Positions 37,601-52,600 of a stretch of DNA of 64,000 nucleotides are shown piece by piece. Each line of letters begins with the position of its first letter. The stretch's first letter is position 1. Source of the DNA: Mytilisepta virgata. Taxonomy: Eukaryota > Mollusca > Bivalvia > Mytilida > Mytilidae. The position numbers and the translations under genes are program-made. The stretch is taken from assembly GCA_028015205.1 (NCBI GenBank), contig CM051519.1:77831539-77895538 (forward strand), in the 5' to 3' direction. The notes under the pieces are model-generated. The model had not been told where the DNA came from, searched no databases, and saw nothing but the letters and a program-made list of their open reading frames with translations.

Positions 37601-40600
37601 CTGACAATTATAAATATTCTATGTACCTAAAATGGTGAAAGGCCAAACAATAACTGAAAAGGTTAATGAAACTAGAATTGCACATGGCAGCCATATTAAT
37701 TGGAACTGAATAGACCAAAATTATACAAACATTAATAAATTCTTTCAAAAAGTCTTATTGCTAAAGAAATTGACATACTTCATTGGATTTTTTATTCATC
37801 ATCCTGATTCTCCCACTTTTGATCCCTTATATAAATATACTAATTAGGGAATGTTGTGATAGTACCTATAGTTCATTTCTGATAAACATTACCTGTAATA
37901 CTAGATAGTTTTAAGTCTTCAAGAGTTTAATCTCTTTATATGAAATCATTCAAAACAGTGCTAGGAGCAGACTTAAACTTGCATGTAAAACTGAGATGTA
38001 TAACAACCATAAAGGTAGTTCCTTTGCTTGAACTTATATCAAATGTATGTGTGGCTTCTATTCAAGAATTAATCTACCTACTTTCATATTATGTAAGATT
38101 AAAATCAATTATATCTAAAAAAATTTCAGTAGTTGATATGTATACTCCACATATCTTGTGTGGGAATAAACATATGGATGACTATTAAAATTCCAGAAAA
38201 TATATTGATCATTTCCAGAATTAAAAAGTCTCTTCTTTGGAAATTGAAGTATATGTAAAACTCTCAGCATCTCATCTACAAGAAAATTTTCCTTATTATT
38301 GGAAAGAATATGATACATGCATTTTACTAAAAAGTACAGTTACTTCAAATAATACCTTCTACATTATTTTGGTATAAATTATGAAAGAATACTAGTATAG
38401 AATTTCCATTTGTGTTGGTGGTGAAAATTCATGTATCTGCAAACATTTAGTTGTCCAATACAATTTCTATTTTGTTAAATGTGTAAATTTCCTTAAAATA
38501 TCTTAACATTTATCCCCTAATCATGTTATTAACACACCATACATTTTGTAATTATCAAAGTTTGTTACTCTTGCAGCGTAAGCCTTTATAAAATCTATTA
38601 TTTCCGAAGCTGATACATGACTATACAATAATGGCAAACAAGTTGGGAAAAACATAAGCATACAAAGAAAATTACTGTTAAGGATGGATGGATGGATGAA
38701 TTATTGTGTTTTGTTTGTTAAATTCAGAAACTAATGTGTCTACCAAAAAATTGAGATGCGATATATTTATTGCTGTTATATGAATGTTTTGTTAATTTGA
38801 ACACTGGTCTCTCATGGTCTTTGTGCATGATAAATAAATGTTGAATTGAAAAGGGACCCAAATCATGACTAATTTCCATATAATCAATAATAAAGATCCA
38901 AGGGTGATTGAAATTGCATCATTATTAGTCATAATCAAATTAGAAACTTTCAGGCAAAAACATGTAATAATGAGCAAACAGACATCTATCATTTTTACTC
39001 TGATAAATTGTCTGTATATACAGATGGAACTTTTAGAGATTACCATTTCTTTTCTATTCAAATATCACAGTATAAAGAATGCAGGGATCACATTTTGGGT
39101 ACCTGTTGCAATTTGGGTTCTCTGACATTAAAGGAACTGGAAGGCCCCACAGCCTCCTGTTCAGTCGAAACTGTTTATAAAGGGCACCCATAGGACAATA
39201 GAAATGTGCCATTTATACAGAGGTCAATTTACAAGTTTTGTTTGTAACGGGGACATTTTCACATTGCCTTTATAGGCAGTGATTTGCTATATAGAGGTGC
39301 CTTTTAAATATATTATCAAAACTGTATATCAGTGAAACAAATTAAGCAATGAGTATACCTTTTCAAACTGGTGGACTCTAAAAATTCCTCTAGTGTCTCT
39401 TCCATGAGAGCCCACTTCCTGTCTGAAACATGTTGAATATCCCAGATATTTTATAGGTAGACTTTCTGTAGGTATCCATTCATCTCTATGGTAGGCAGCA
39501 ATAGGCTGTTCTGATGTAGCTATCAAGTATTTCTCATCTGTTGCAGAATCATCTTGTTTCTCACTGCCTTTACCTACAACCTACAAAATAGGTAAGGTTA
39601 AACAAAAATAATTCTTAGATTTTCATCCCCACCTACCCCGCATTTATCCCTTGAAATTTAAAAAAAATGTCGTACAGCAGTGGCACTAGCTAAAATTTTC
39701 AGTATCATCAATTATATTTGGTCTGGTCAGGAGTAAATAATAACAGGCCTCATGTCTCAAAATAATTTCTGTCAAGGTCCAACATAAAATTTCAATAGGA
39801 ATTTTTTTTTTATTTTCATAGTCACAAGCTTAATTAACATGAAAAGTGTTAACTATTCTGATATTCTTGTTTAAATTAAGTTGTACATGATACAATTTTA
39901 CCAATAATTATTAATATTACCCTCTGAACTCATGTGGAGGGGAGTCAAATGTGCCATGAATGGATCACTGATCAAGTCTCCCAAACGGAAAAGTAAGTAC
40001 TTCAAGGTTATTTTTACAAATACATTGTATATTGTTTTGCTTGCTTGGAGTTTAATTTTTAATGCCCCTTGTCCTTTAAAATAAAAACCTTGATTCAATA
40101 TAGAAATCAGAAAATTCAAGGATTTTACCAGTTATGAATTTGGATATTATATAAAAAAATATTAATGAGACTTTTGCCAATAACTTTTGAGCATCCTGTT
40201 AAAACAGTACTGCTGGTTCCTGGAATCCTTACAGAGCTACTATCTGTTCCTGTAATATCAGTTATTAGTATATAACTAATAAGTCTTTTTTCCATTAACA
40301 ATATGAAAGATCTATTATTTATTACACATGATAATAAATATATGACTGATTCCATCATGGAATGGTGTGACAAATATGATTTTTTGCCTGTGTCAAACTA
40401 CAAAACTGACTAATATACATCAAGATATTATGTTGAAGAATACATATTCCACATATGTAAATTGTTGTAAAATACATCTGTATGAGCCTTAGAATTGCAA
40501 GCTATAGTAACTAACCATTTTTCATTTGTTTTTCAGTTTTTCAGCAAGTATTGATATATCGTCAAATATTACATTAATACATGTATAATACATAAAATCC

Positions 40601-43600
40601 CTATTGGTCACCAAGGCTAATACAGACTTACAGTGTGAATCAGTAACAGAGCAGAAATGGAGAATGTTTTGTAATAAACTATAATTATTAGTGGTATATA
40701 ATAACCAAGGGACATTACCTTAAGATATCTTACTAATCTTACAGGAAAATATCAAATTTGCCACTAAAAACCAAAATCAGTAACATAAAAAAAGTGATAC
40801 GAAAAAATTATAACAATTGAACCAACCTTATAAAGTTCTTCGTCAAACTGTGCTAACTGTGCGACTTCTTGCATTACTTCTTTCCTCATAAAGAAAGGTG
40901 TATACAGAGGCTTATATCCTTTACTGTACAACATTTTCATGGACAAATTAATTAGAGCCTGCTCTAAAAATACCAATGGTCCCTAGAATTAAATAATAGT
41001 TATTACAGGCTGACATTGGTAACAATTTTATTCATATCACAAAAGTTCTGATCATTCATACAGTTACATATTATATCAACTGCTGCTGTGCTCAAGCTTA
41101 ATTCCACTATTCACCAATACTTTTATCAATAGTGTTCTTAAAAATTACCTTACAGCAGAGCAAGCATGAAGTTCAATCTACAGATCAATAGGTCTAGATT
41201 GAAATGTGTAAGCCTATTAAACTCTCTTATGATCTTTTCTGGAAAATCTTAATTTTTACACAGTTTATTGGTTCTGTCCATTTCATCTGGGGCCATCCAT
41301 AACCATAAATTAAATTAAATTCCTTTTTAATGCACCATACCTTTAAATAATAACCCCTCCCACCAGCTGTAACTGCTCCCCTGTCTCCATCCACACCATC
41401 TACCATTACAACCAGATCTACATGTGAGTATTTTTTCCTTCCAGTACAATCACCAATAATTCTTTCTACTCCATTTTCATCCTGCAATGGAAAATATATT
41501 CAAAATGTTTACAGGAAGTTTTTGTCTTGATGTTTCAAGAGTTCAATGGACATTTGAGTTTTTTTGGCAAGTTTAAAAATATAAAGCACAATGAACTGGT
41601 TCAAATTAAAAATTAAAGCAAATACAATTCCCATAATCAGCTATCATTTAACATGTAAAATAACATTTTTTAATTTTTAAATCAAATTTTCTACCTCATC
41701 ATTGCTGACAATACAGGACTCATGGAGGTGATTTCCAATTTCTCTAAGTGATTCATTTCTCAATTTTTCATGTAAATTCATGGTTTCATCGTTTTTCTTC
41801 ATAAGGTCATCAATTATAACTCTGATCTGTTTTATCTGTACTACAGTAAATTCCTGAAAAAAGAAAAAGTGAACATTAGTACTTACTGATTATTCTGGCA
41901 CTTTCAGATAAAGTTTGGTGATATTGCTACTGACCAATCATCTGTCCACCCATACATCGTTCAAATTTTTCTTGTATCCTAAACTAATCTGTCATTTTTC
42001 AAGGATATAAATTTTATTTTTATACAGCATTATCATACACTATATGTAGACATGCAATGGTCTTCGAATTTTGATTTTCTAAATTTGAGGCCAACAGGGG
42101 TGGAATTTAAACTTGTGACATAAACTCCTCTTTCATTTTTCAGTTTATGCATTTTATTCCTACACAGTATTGTCATACACTATATGGTTTCAGAATCTGG
42201 ATTTTCAAAACTTGGTGCCCACAGGATTCAAATTTGGAAAATTTTTAATTGAATCTTGTGACCAAAACCCCTCCTTAATTTTTAACATTATGCATTTTTT
42301 TCTATACAGTATTGTCATATATTATTATATGTAGATGTGCAATAAGGTTTTAGAATTTTTATTTTCTAATCTTGGGACACACATGGGTCAAATTTCCAAA
42401 ACTGTGAATTTAAGCCTTTGACCTACTCTTCTTTCAATTTTAACTTTATTTCTATATAGTCCTGTCATATACTATATGTATATGTAGATATTCATTAAGA
42501 TTTAAAATTTTTGTAAAAATAGGATTGAAAGTGTAGGGATGCAACTTCTGGGTAGTACAGGGATAGCTGTCATTTCCAACTGCCTACATCTTGTTTATAT
42601 GTCGGGTTATTTATTTTTAACTTATCAGTTTTCAGGCTTCAGAAAAGAAAGCTTATGGTTGGAAGTCTTAATAAAAATTTGAAATGGGCCTCTATCAATT
42701 TAAAACAGACATCAGTTAACATTTTCTGCTTTTATTATAAGTAACAAAAGGTAAATTTATAATTTTATAAAAGAACTTGTTATAACTGACAAGATGTCAA
42801 TTTTATCCCAATTATACAAACAGAAAATTCATTGTCAGCAGAAATAAACCCACAATAAGAAAATGCAGTTTTAAATATTTTTTCCACTTAATTATAAAGG
42901 GATTTACTAAGCCCAGCAGTGATACAACCACATCCTGTTTTTTTGGCACCTATAATCCCCTGTATCTTGAGAACTGTAAAAGAAAGTAAAAATCTGTTGA
43001 AATATTACTGAAAATACTCATCTGACGAATAAAAAGAAATTTGATGAAAAATAACTTTTTTTATGTTTCTTCGAAAACTGTCCCTTTGACCCTTTGTATC
43101 TCAGAAATAATAAAAGATAGAAAAAAATGTTGACATATTAAAGGAAAGGACAAAGTCGGCTCCAGAATTGACATACCTATTGCAAATATACTTAACTATG
43201 TTTGTACAAAACATCATTCCGATATCTACAGTAATAAATGTGTATTTTAACAAATTGTTTTATGAAATGAAGCATTTGATAGTCAGCCATCTTGGCAACA
43301 AAAATGTAGGTTGTGACGTCACAACCTACAAAATCTATCTCAAAATTGATGAGGAATTTTCCACAGCATGCTATCATTTACATATGAGCATTATATGGAG
43401 AAACTTGTCAATAATTACAAAATTAAACCGATTATATTACAAATTACAAAATTAAACCGATTATATTACAAGTTAATCCGTGTCTTTTATTAATTCAAAT
43501 TCAGTAAGAAAATATTTACCAAATATAATTCATGTAATTATTATTATGTAAAGACATTAATTCGAAAAAATAAAGAATTAAAACAATTGTAATGCAATTC

Positions 43601-46600
43601 TGAAATTCACCACATCAGGAAAAAAATCGAAAACATTTTGTACCCTCTCACAGGTAAGGTTGAATATTTACATTTGAATTAAATTATAAGAACAACATAC
43701 CCTTAAGGTGATAATTGCAGGTAAATGACCCCCCCCACTTGCTCAAATTATGATTAAACATATAAAAAATGCCATTCTAAAAGATCCATATTTTTTAAAT
43801 GAATCCAAAAAAACAAGAGGCTCTCAAGAGCCTGAATCGCTCAACTGTTATATTCTGTGTAGATCTTGCATCAATGATTACTTTTGCTATTTAATGTATA
43901 CCCTAACAATTTTCTCCTTAATATAGACTTGATAGCTAAAATATAGAATCCTGAACCCAAATAGATATGGTTGCTAGGGACTTTTTCAATAACCTTGACC
44001 TTCCATTTCAGTTGAACAGCTACAATTTAATTTATTTCAAGTTATGCTCTAAACATCTGTGGCAATGTGTCAGACCATTATTTTTACTGATAATTACTGT
44101 TTACCTGTAAATACTTTTTCAAGGGCAAAAACTCCTATAAGGGGTCAATTGACGATTATGGTTATGTTGACTTATTTGCAGATCTGACTTTGCTGAACAT
44201 TTTTGCTGTTTACAGTTTGTCTTTATCTATAATATTATTCAAGATAATAACCTAGAACTGCAAAATTTCATTAAAATTAACAATTCAGGGGCAATAACCC
44301 AACAACGGATAGACCGATTTGTCTGAAAATTCCATGGCAGGTAGATCTTGACATGAACATTTTTACCCCAGTCAGTTTTGCTCTAAATGCTTTAGTTTTT
44401 GAGATATAAGCTAAAAATGGGTCAAAGACACAAATGGCCGGGTTGCTGGGTGTTTACTGTAGTGGTGACAAAAGTGATTACAAGATCATATAGCACATTG
44501 GCAGTCATGAATATTTATATAGACAAAATCAGACATATTGTATGTTGGTGTACGAGCACAGAGGCAGCCATCAATTTAATTAGAAATAGGTGAAGTAAGC
44601 AATATTTGATTTGATTACATGTTGATAAACACTTGTTTGGAAAAATGGGAAATAATTCCTGAAATAATTCCATAAAGTGAGATGCACATCTTCAATATAT
44701 ATAGAAACATTCTATGAAGTTTCAAGGATGTGGGTGAAAAACTGTAGGAGGAGTTGATTTCACAAAATAGGTACCCTCTGTTGAAGATGTCAATAAAAAA
44801 CGACTAAGTTCCAAAGTTTGGAAAAATGGGAAATAATTCCTGAAATAATTCCATAAAGTGAGGTGCACATCTTCAATATATATAGTAACATTCTATGAAG
44901 TTTCAAGAATGTGGGTGAAAAACTGTAGGAGGAGTTGATTTCACAAAATAGGTACCCTCTATTGAAGATGTCAATAAAAAACGACTAAGTTCCAAAGTTT
45001 GGAAAAATGGAAAATAATTCCTGAAATAATTCCATAAAGTGAGGTGCACATCTTCAATATATATAGAAACATTCTATGAAGTTTCAAGGGTGTGGGTGAA
45101 AAACTGTAGGAGGAGCTGATTTCACAAAATAGGTACCCTCTATTGAAGATGTCAATAAAAAACGACTAAGTTCCAAAGTTTGGAAAAATGGGAAATAATT
45201 CCTGAAATAATTCCATAAAGTGAGGTGCACATCTTCAATATATATAGAAACATTCTATGAAGTTTCAAGGATGTGGGTGAAAAACTGTAGGAGGAGTTGA
45301 TTTCACAAAATAGGTACCCATTTTCCCCGCCCGTCCGCCGCCCGCCCGTCCGACATTCACCATACTATAACCCGGATTTGCACTCTGTGCAACCCGACCA
45401 AAAACTGGAAAATTTCCTTAAAATTAACAATTGAGGGGCAATAACCCAACAAATGGTTATTCAATTTTTGCACACCTAACCCATATCAGTTATTTCTTCA
45501 ACTCATTGAAATCATCCCTTTCCCCCTTCCGATTAAACATTTAACTCCTTTTTTTTTCATTTTGACATCAAAATTTTTGTATGTGAAGAACGGTTCTGTG
45601 TCTTGTATATATTTAGAATCCAATTTTCGTCACTTGTCACAAATGCCAAGATGTCAAAAATAATTTGCAAATATTCCATGTTTTTAAAAAAAACACGATT
45701 TTCATGTCGGTGAATTTTATTTACTTGAGTTCACGTCTATTCTACACGCAAAAAGTGTGTGTATAAACAACGGGAGGGCTTTTCCAGTCAAATGTGTCAA
45801 CATATGTTTAAATCTTTGAAATTATTCTATTCTGGATGACACTATGCAGATATATAGGTACGATTGCATGTTTATTTACAGTCCTTCTGATCGATTTAAC
45901 ATGTGAAAGGGTGGTTTTCCATTTCCGATCGCTTGTTTATATTTTTGACAACAGCCATTCACAATTGTTTTATTTCTTAATCCCAAAAACTTACACAAGC
46001 GCAATTATTTCATAAAATCCATATTTTCTAGAAGTTTTATAAGTTTTTTTGCATGCTTTACAAATTATAACAATATAACAATTATATTCTTTTTAATAAA
46101 AATTGAGAAGATAAATAACCAATTAACACTAATCATGACATCTTTTTTACTGTAAACATCTACCTCACGCCAATCTATTGTTATCAGATATTGTAAGCAT
46201 CAGGTAATACTTGTCTATTTAATTAATGAGTTCTAGTTTTCCCAGGTCAAAAAACACAGTTTTATTATTGTACGGACCGAAATTTGTGTTTGACTTTTCG
46301 AGAAATCAGTGTTCGAGAAACCGAGATTTTTTTTAATATGAACATAAAAGAAAAATTGACCGGACTTTCAAAATGGTTTGCGCCATCAGTGGTGTTCGAA
46401 CAATCCGAGTTCGAGTTACCTAAGTTCAACTGCATTTTTAATGCATTTTGTGCATATTTCATGAATTAGGGCTGTATACTTGTTTCAGTTACGACTGAGC
46501 TCATTGCATCCTTTACCCGAGGAACTCTGTAAATGTATTAATATTACCGACCTAACTTTTTAGATTTGCTAAGATTTCTTCTCCTAGGCAAGTGGCATGT

Positions 46601-49600
46601 CCAATAAGACGACCCCCTTTTAAGAAAATTGAAATTTAGTACCAAAAATTTGTCTTATTTGGGGCTGGGGAGAATGCTGAATTAGTACATGTTTCAGGTA
46701 CTTTAAACAACAACATCAACAAAAAACTCTCATATTACCTTTACTTGTTCTGCTGTCAAATTTTCTATAGCCTGTTCTATACCATCAGGTAATTTGGCAT
46801 CATCACCCTGTGGTTCCTTGTTCTACCAAGAACAGATGACATATTAATTAGTGTACAATAGACTGTTACAATAAACAAAATAGAATTTTGCAGTTATTTG
46901 GAAATGAGAGATGGTGCCTCCAATCTTCTTAGATTTACATATTCTGTAGCTTAACCGATTACATGTTAATCAGTCAAATAGCATCAGAATTTCTTTCAAT
47001 TCGATGTAGATCATCTTTACAGTACATGTATATACATGTTGGCCATATTTGTGAATCAATTGGAGTCCAGATAGAATGGAAATACATCTGGTTAAAACAG
47101 CAGAAAATGCGACCCACTTCATGAAAGTCAAAGCACATATAGTGCACATAACGTTAACCCTAACCATAATCCGCTGTTACTGCTGTTCTTCATCTCACAG
47201 TTTACAATTAAAAGTCTTCAGGAACTCGCCAATCAAAAAAGACTTTTATCATGCATTTCTGACAATGACTTTTATCAGTAATGATGATCATGATTTTTCT
47301 GACCTTGAAAATAAACAGAAAAGCTGTACCAGAAGCTAATTTTCTTATGTACATTGTATATGTAAAACAAACAAATTGTAATGGATAAATCTAAACTTCT
47401 CGTAAAAGGAAATAAAGTGCTTTGCTAAGCGCAGCATGATATGACTGCAACATGCTAACAGGTAAAGAATTAAAGTAAGTGTGAACACATTATTATGCTT
47501 TACCCAATAAAGGTTGGATAATATAATATACATTACACAGAGATATTGGACCTACCACAAAAACCAGATGAAAAACAAAAAAAATTTAGAATTCCAGCCA
47601 ACTTGCTTTTTTGTCGCCTTTAAGCACCTACATCTCAAAAACTGTAAAAGATACGAAAAATCTGTTGACATACTATTGAAAGCACTCATCAAGATGAATA
47701 TAAAGAAAAAATGTCCATTGAAATCAGATGAAATTTTTTTTATGTTTCCTCCAAAATTGCTAACTTTGATGCCTTATGCATCTGAAGCAATAAAAAATAG
47801 AAACTAGAGGCTCTCAAGAGCCTGTATCGCTCACCTGGATTTAACTTTTCACCTTCAGCAGACCTAAAAATTTAAGTGTTGAGTCAATTTGGCTGGTTTT
47901 TTCTATAGGATTCTATGTTAAACTAATTTCAGCTGTGGCAGTCATCTTGGTTTAGTCCAGGTCAATGGATACATTTCTAAAAGAGAACCATCTAAGGACC
48001 ATTTCTGCTAAGTCTTGTTTCAACTGGCTAAGTGGTTTCAGACAAGATTTTTAAATGAATTTTCCTATAGGGTTCAATATTTAACAAAGTTCGGTGTGGC
48101 AGCCATCTTGGTTGACAATCCCGCGGATCGGACAAATTTCTGAAAGAGGACCTCGTAAGGACCAATGCTGCCAAGTCTGGCTCCAATATGTCAAGTGGTT
48201 TCAGAAAAGAAGATTTTTCAATGAATTCTTCCATAGGGCCCTATGTTAAACTATGTTCGGGTGTTGCGGCCATCTTGATTGACAGTCTGGATCATCGCAC
48301 AAAATTCTGAAAGAGGACCATCTCAGGACCATTGCTACCAAGTCTAATTCTAATTTGCTTAGTGGTTTCAGACGAGAAGATTTTTGAGTGAATTTCCCAT
48401 AGGGTCCTATGTTAAACTAAGTTCTGCTGTGGCGGCCATCTTGGTTCACAGTCCACGAAATCACATTTCTGAAAAAGGACCTCCTAAGGACCAATGCCGC
48501 CAAGTCCTGCTCCAATATGTCAAGTGGTTTCAGACAAGAAGATTTTTCAATGAATTTTCCTATAGGGCCCTATGTTAAACTAAGTTCAGTTGTGGCGGCC
48601 ATTTTGGTTGACAGTTCGGGTCATCACACAAAATTCTGAAAGAGGACCATCTAAGGACCATTGCTACCAAGTCTAATTCAAATTGGCTCAGTGGTTTCAG
48701 ACAAGAAGATTTTTGAGTGAATTTCCCATAGGGTCCTATGTTAAACTAAGTTCTACTGTGGCAGCCATCTTGGTTCACAGTCCACGAAATCAGACACATT
48801 TCTGAAAAAGGACCTCCTAAGGACCAATGCTGCCAAGTCCTGCTCCAATATGTCAAGTGGTTTCAGAAAAGAAAATTTTTCAATGAATTTTCCTATAGGG
48901 CCCTATGTTAAACTAAGTTCAGTTGTGGCGGCCATCTTGGTTGACAGTCCGGGTCATCGGACACACCTCTGTAAGAGTACAGTCTAAGGACCATTGCTGC
49001 CAAGTCTGGTTCCAATTGGTCAAGTGGTTTAAGACCAGAAGATTTTTCAATGAATTTTCCCATAGGGCCCTATGTTAAAATAAGTTCGGCTGTGGCAGCC
49101 ATCTTGGTTAACAGTCCACGTCATTGGACATATTTCTGAAAGAGAACCTCCTAAGAACTATTACTGCCAACTTTGGTTCCAACTGGACTTGTAGTTTCAT
49201 ATAAGAAGATTTTTGAAAGTCACCCCCTTTTTTTTCTATTTTTAGTAACAGCAGCCATCATGGTTGGAAGTCGAGGATACCAGACATACTTTTGGAAGGG
49301 GGCCACCCAAGGACCATTCCATTAAAGTTTGGTCTCAGTTGGCCAAATGGTTTGAGAGGAAAAGATCTTTAAAGGAAAGTTTACGTTGGATGCTGTCTTT
49401 AAAGGGCAAAAACTTCTATAAAGGGTCAATCAATGATTTTGGTCATGTTGACTTATTTGTAGATCTTACTTTGTTGAACATTTCTGTTTACAATTTATCT
49501 TTATCTATAATAATATTCAAGATAATAACCTAAAACTGCAAAATTTCCTTAAAATTAACAATTCAGGGGCAATAACCCAACAAAAGATTGACCGATTCGT

Positions 49601-52600
49601 CTGAAAATTTCATGACAGGTAGATCTTGACCTGATGAACATTTTTATCCCATGTCAGTTTTGCTCTAATTGCTTTAGTTTTTGAGATATAAGACAAAAAC
49701 TGCAGTTTACCCCTATGTTCTATTTTTAGCCATGTCAGCCTTTGGGTCAGGTGAGCTAAAAACTTATTGACATACTAATGAAAGCACTCATCAAGGTGAA
49801 TTTAAAGAATAAATCCTAATAATGACTCAACCCACATTGCTTTTTTGGCCCTTTTAACACCTTATATCTCAAAAACCATAAATATAGAAGAAACATTCTA
49901 TTTTAAAAGTTACACCAAAACAAGAATACTGTGATGTTGATTATCAATGATAGGGGAAAAGTATGTAAGGGTAGTTATTCCAATTAAAATTATGCAAGAG
50001 CCCCCCTCAAACTTGATCATGGTATCATCAATATACATCTTCCAAGAAGTTGATAGGGAAAAACTAAATCAAGGGGAGTAACTCCCACATAAATTATCCT
50101 ATAGTGCTTGTTTTCGAACTGGATCAATGTATTGCCCATATACACCTTCCAAATAAATTTGGTTGAAATCCAGTGAGAAATGTAGAATTGAGAGCACTAA
50201 CGATTGTTGAAAGACGGACACATTGAAAACTATAGGGTGCGATGCGGGGCCCTAATTCAAAAAAAAAATCTTAATGACCCCCAGAAAAAAAAACGGGAGG
50301 CTAGATTTCCCAAAATCAAGCCCAACCTGGTTTTTTTTATTGGGGACCATTGTGGAAAAATATTATAAGGATACCTATCTGTCTATGGACGTCGACAACG
50401 AGAGGCTCATAACATAAATATTTGCGTTCGAATAAAAATCACCCATGATATAGAATCCATTTCTTCAACAAAATATTAAATATTTGCCAACCTTCTCAAG
50501 AAAATTGGCCTTATCAAACAAATTTATCATTCTTTTCATATTAATATTTATTTCATTTATCAAGATTAGTTTCCTAAATTTCTTCGCAGTAAATACATGT
50601 ATTATTAAGTCTTGCTATTATTTGTGTACATTATTCTTACACTGTGTTACAAGGTACCTAATGATATAACATCCTACAGCATAATAAAATAAAAAATTTC
50701 TGCCAGTAAGGGACGAAATCAAAAGTTCAATGTTAGATAAACAACTTAATTCAAATACATGTGTAGTTTGGGGTTGGGGGGGGGGGGGGGGGGGGGGGTT
50801 GCTGTAAGTTTTGTTATCCGACATCGATTTTCGGATCGAAAAATATGGATTCAAGTGTCCAAGTCAATATACAGTACAAACATACATTGTTAAGGAAAAA
50901 TAGGACCCATGATACAAAAAGTATACTCTCTAAGCATATGCCCATATTGGTCAATCAATTTTTCCCAAATTAAGTTAAGAGGGGGGGGGGGGTGTCAGTG
51001 AAAAAACTATGTGAATTAAGTTTTTTATCCTACATTGAACTTTTTATCTCGTCCCTAACCAAACCTGTAACCAGTATTAATAATCTGGGCCAGAAAATGC
51101 TAACTAACATTATTCTAATTTAGGCCTAGTTTGGTGTAAACAAACAAATCATATGTGAAAGTAATATGGAACATTACAATAGTACCATTAAACTGAAATC
51201 ATGAGTCAAAAGAATTAGAAAATATGTGTATGCTAATGTGTCAAAAGCAATAAAAAATATAAATATACCTTCATTTTCTCTCCTATCACTTTACTGCACA
51301 TATTCTTTTTCTGGTTGAGCAAATCAGCAGAAAATCTTGCTGATAATAGAAAATGGTAAATTATTATTCATTATGTGCCTGTTTTATGTTCATGTTCAAA
51401 GACCATTTAATTTAGTCATCTCACACTTTAAACAAGCTGCAGATATGAAAATGTACATATGTAAGAATATGATAAACATTTCGTAGGAGTGAATATAGGA
51501 AAATTTGGGTACATCTTGGGGTTGTTGCAGTCAGGTCTTCAACAATCCATTAAACAAGACCATGGCTAATGGATCTTGAAAATTGCAAATAAACAATGTA
51601 AAAATATATAAAATATGGTGGCATTGGAAACTTTGAAAATATGATCACTGATATATAGTTTGCTTGACACAATATTAAGAAGTAGATCTTCAATATCAGG
51701 GGTCCAGTGTCCTAATGCAGCTGTGGGACCCCACACAAGTTAACATAAGAATAGTCCATAGAGTTCCCTTGGAACTGAATTTCAAATGGGGTTAAATCAA
51801 GTTATATTTAGAAACTTTTGTCACAGACAGGTCTCCAAATTGAATATGATTAAAACTCAGTCCTCAGTGATGACAGGCTAGTAATGATCAACTTACTATA
51901 ATACGAAAGTGTCACCTTGTATAAAATATTATAAGTAATTTGGGAAAACCTAAAACTGTCAACTTCCATTGTGATTCTACATCTGAACTTCTGAGCTCTG
52001 TTGTTTATCATTTTTAATCAGTCATAAGCTTGAGCCCTGGTCATTGAATTACAAAGAAATGTTCAATATGTAAGAATATTTATCCAACTTTATTTTTTAC
52101 CTGTAGTACCTATATTTCACCAAAGTTTCAATTTTGATAAATGGGAATGAATCTTTGGATGATCAATTTACAGAATAAATAAATAAATTGAGAGCACTAA
52201 CGAAAGTAATCTATCCTTTTTTAAACTCTTCAAGAATTTGGAATATTTTAATTAACTGATTATTTCAAAACTTGTCTACATGAACCTTCTGGTGATTCAT
52301 AAAACACACAATTTCATGTTTGAAACTGGGACTTAATTAATACAGTCACAGGTTCAAAATATAAAACAAAAAGTACAAAGTAAAATACAATAAAAATAAA
52401 TAAACTGTTATCCGAAAAAATGAAAATTTTCCTCAAACTATATCAATTTAAACAGATTTTTGAGCAATTTACAACAAATTGTACTTAAACCAAATAATTA
52501 AGGCCATCTGAACAGTATAAATTTAAATTCACGTTGACATCACAATTAAAATGTTATTATTCTACAATGTTATTGTGTCAAATGGAGCTGAATCTTGGGT

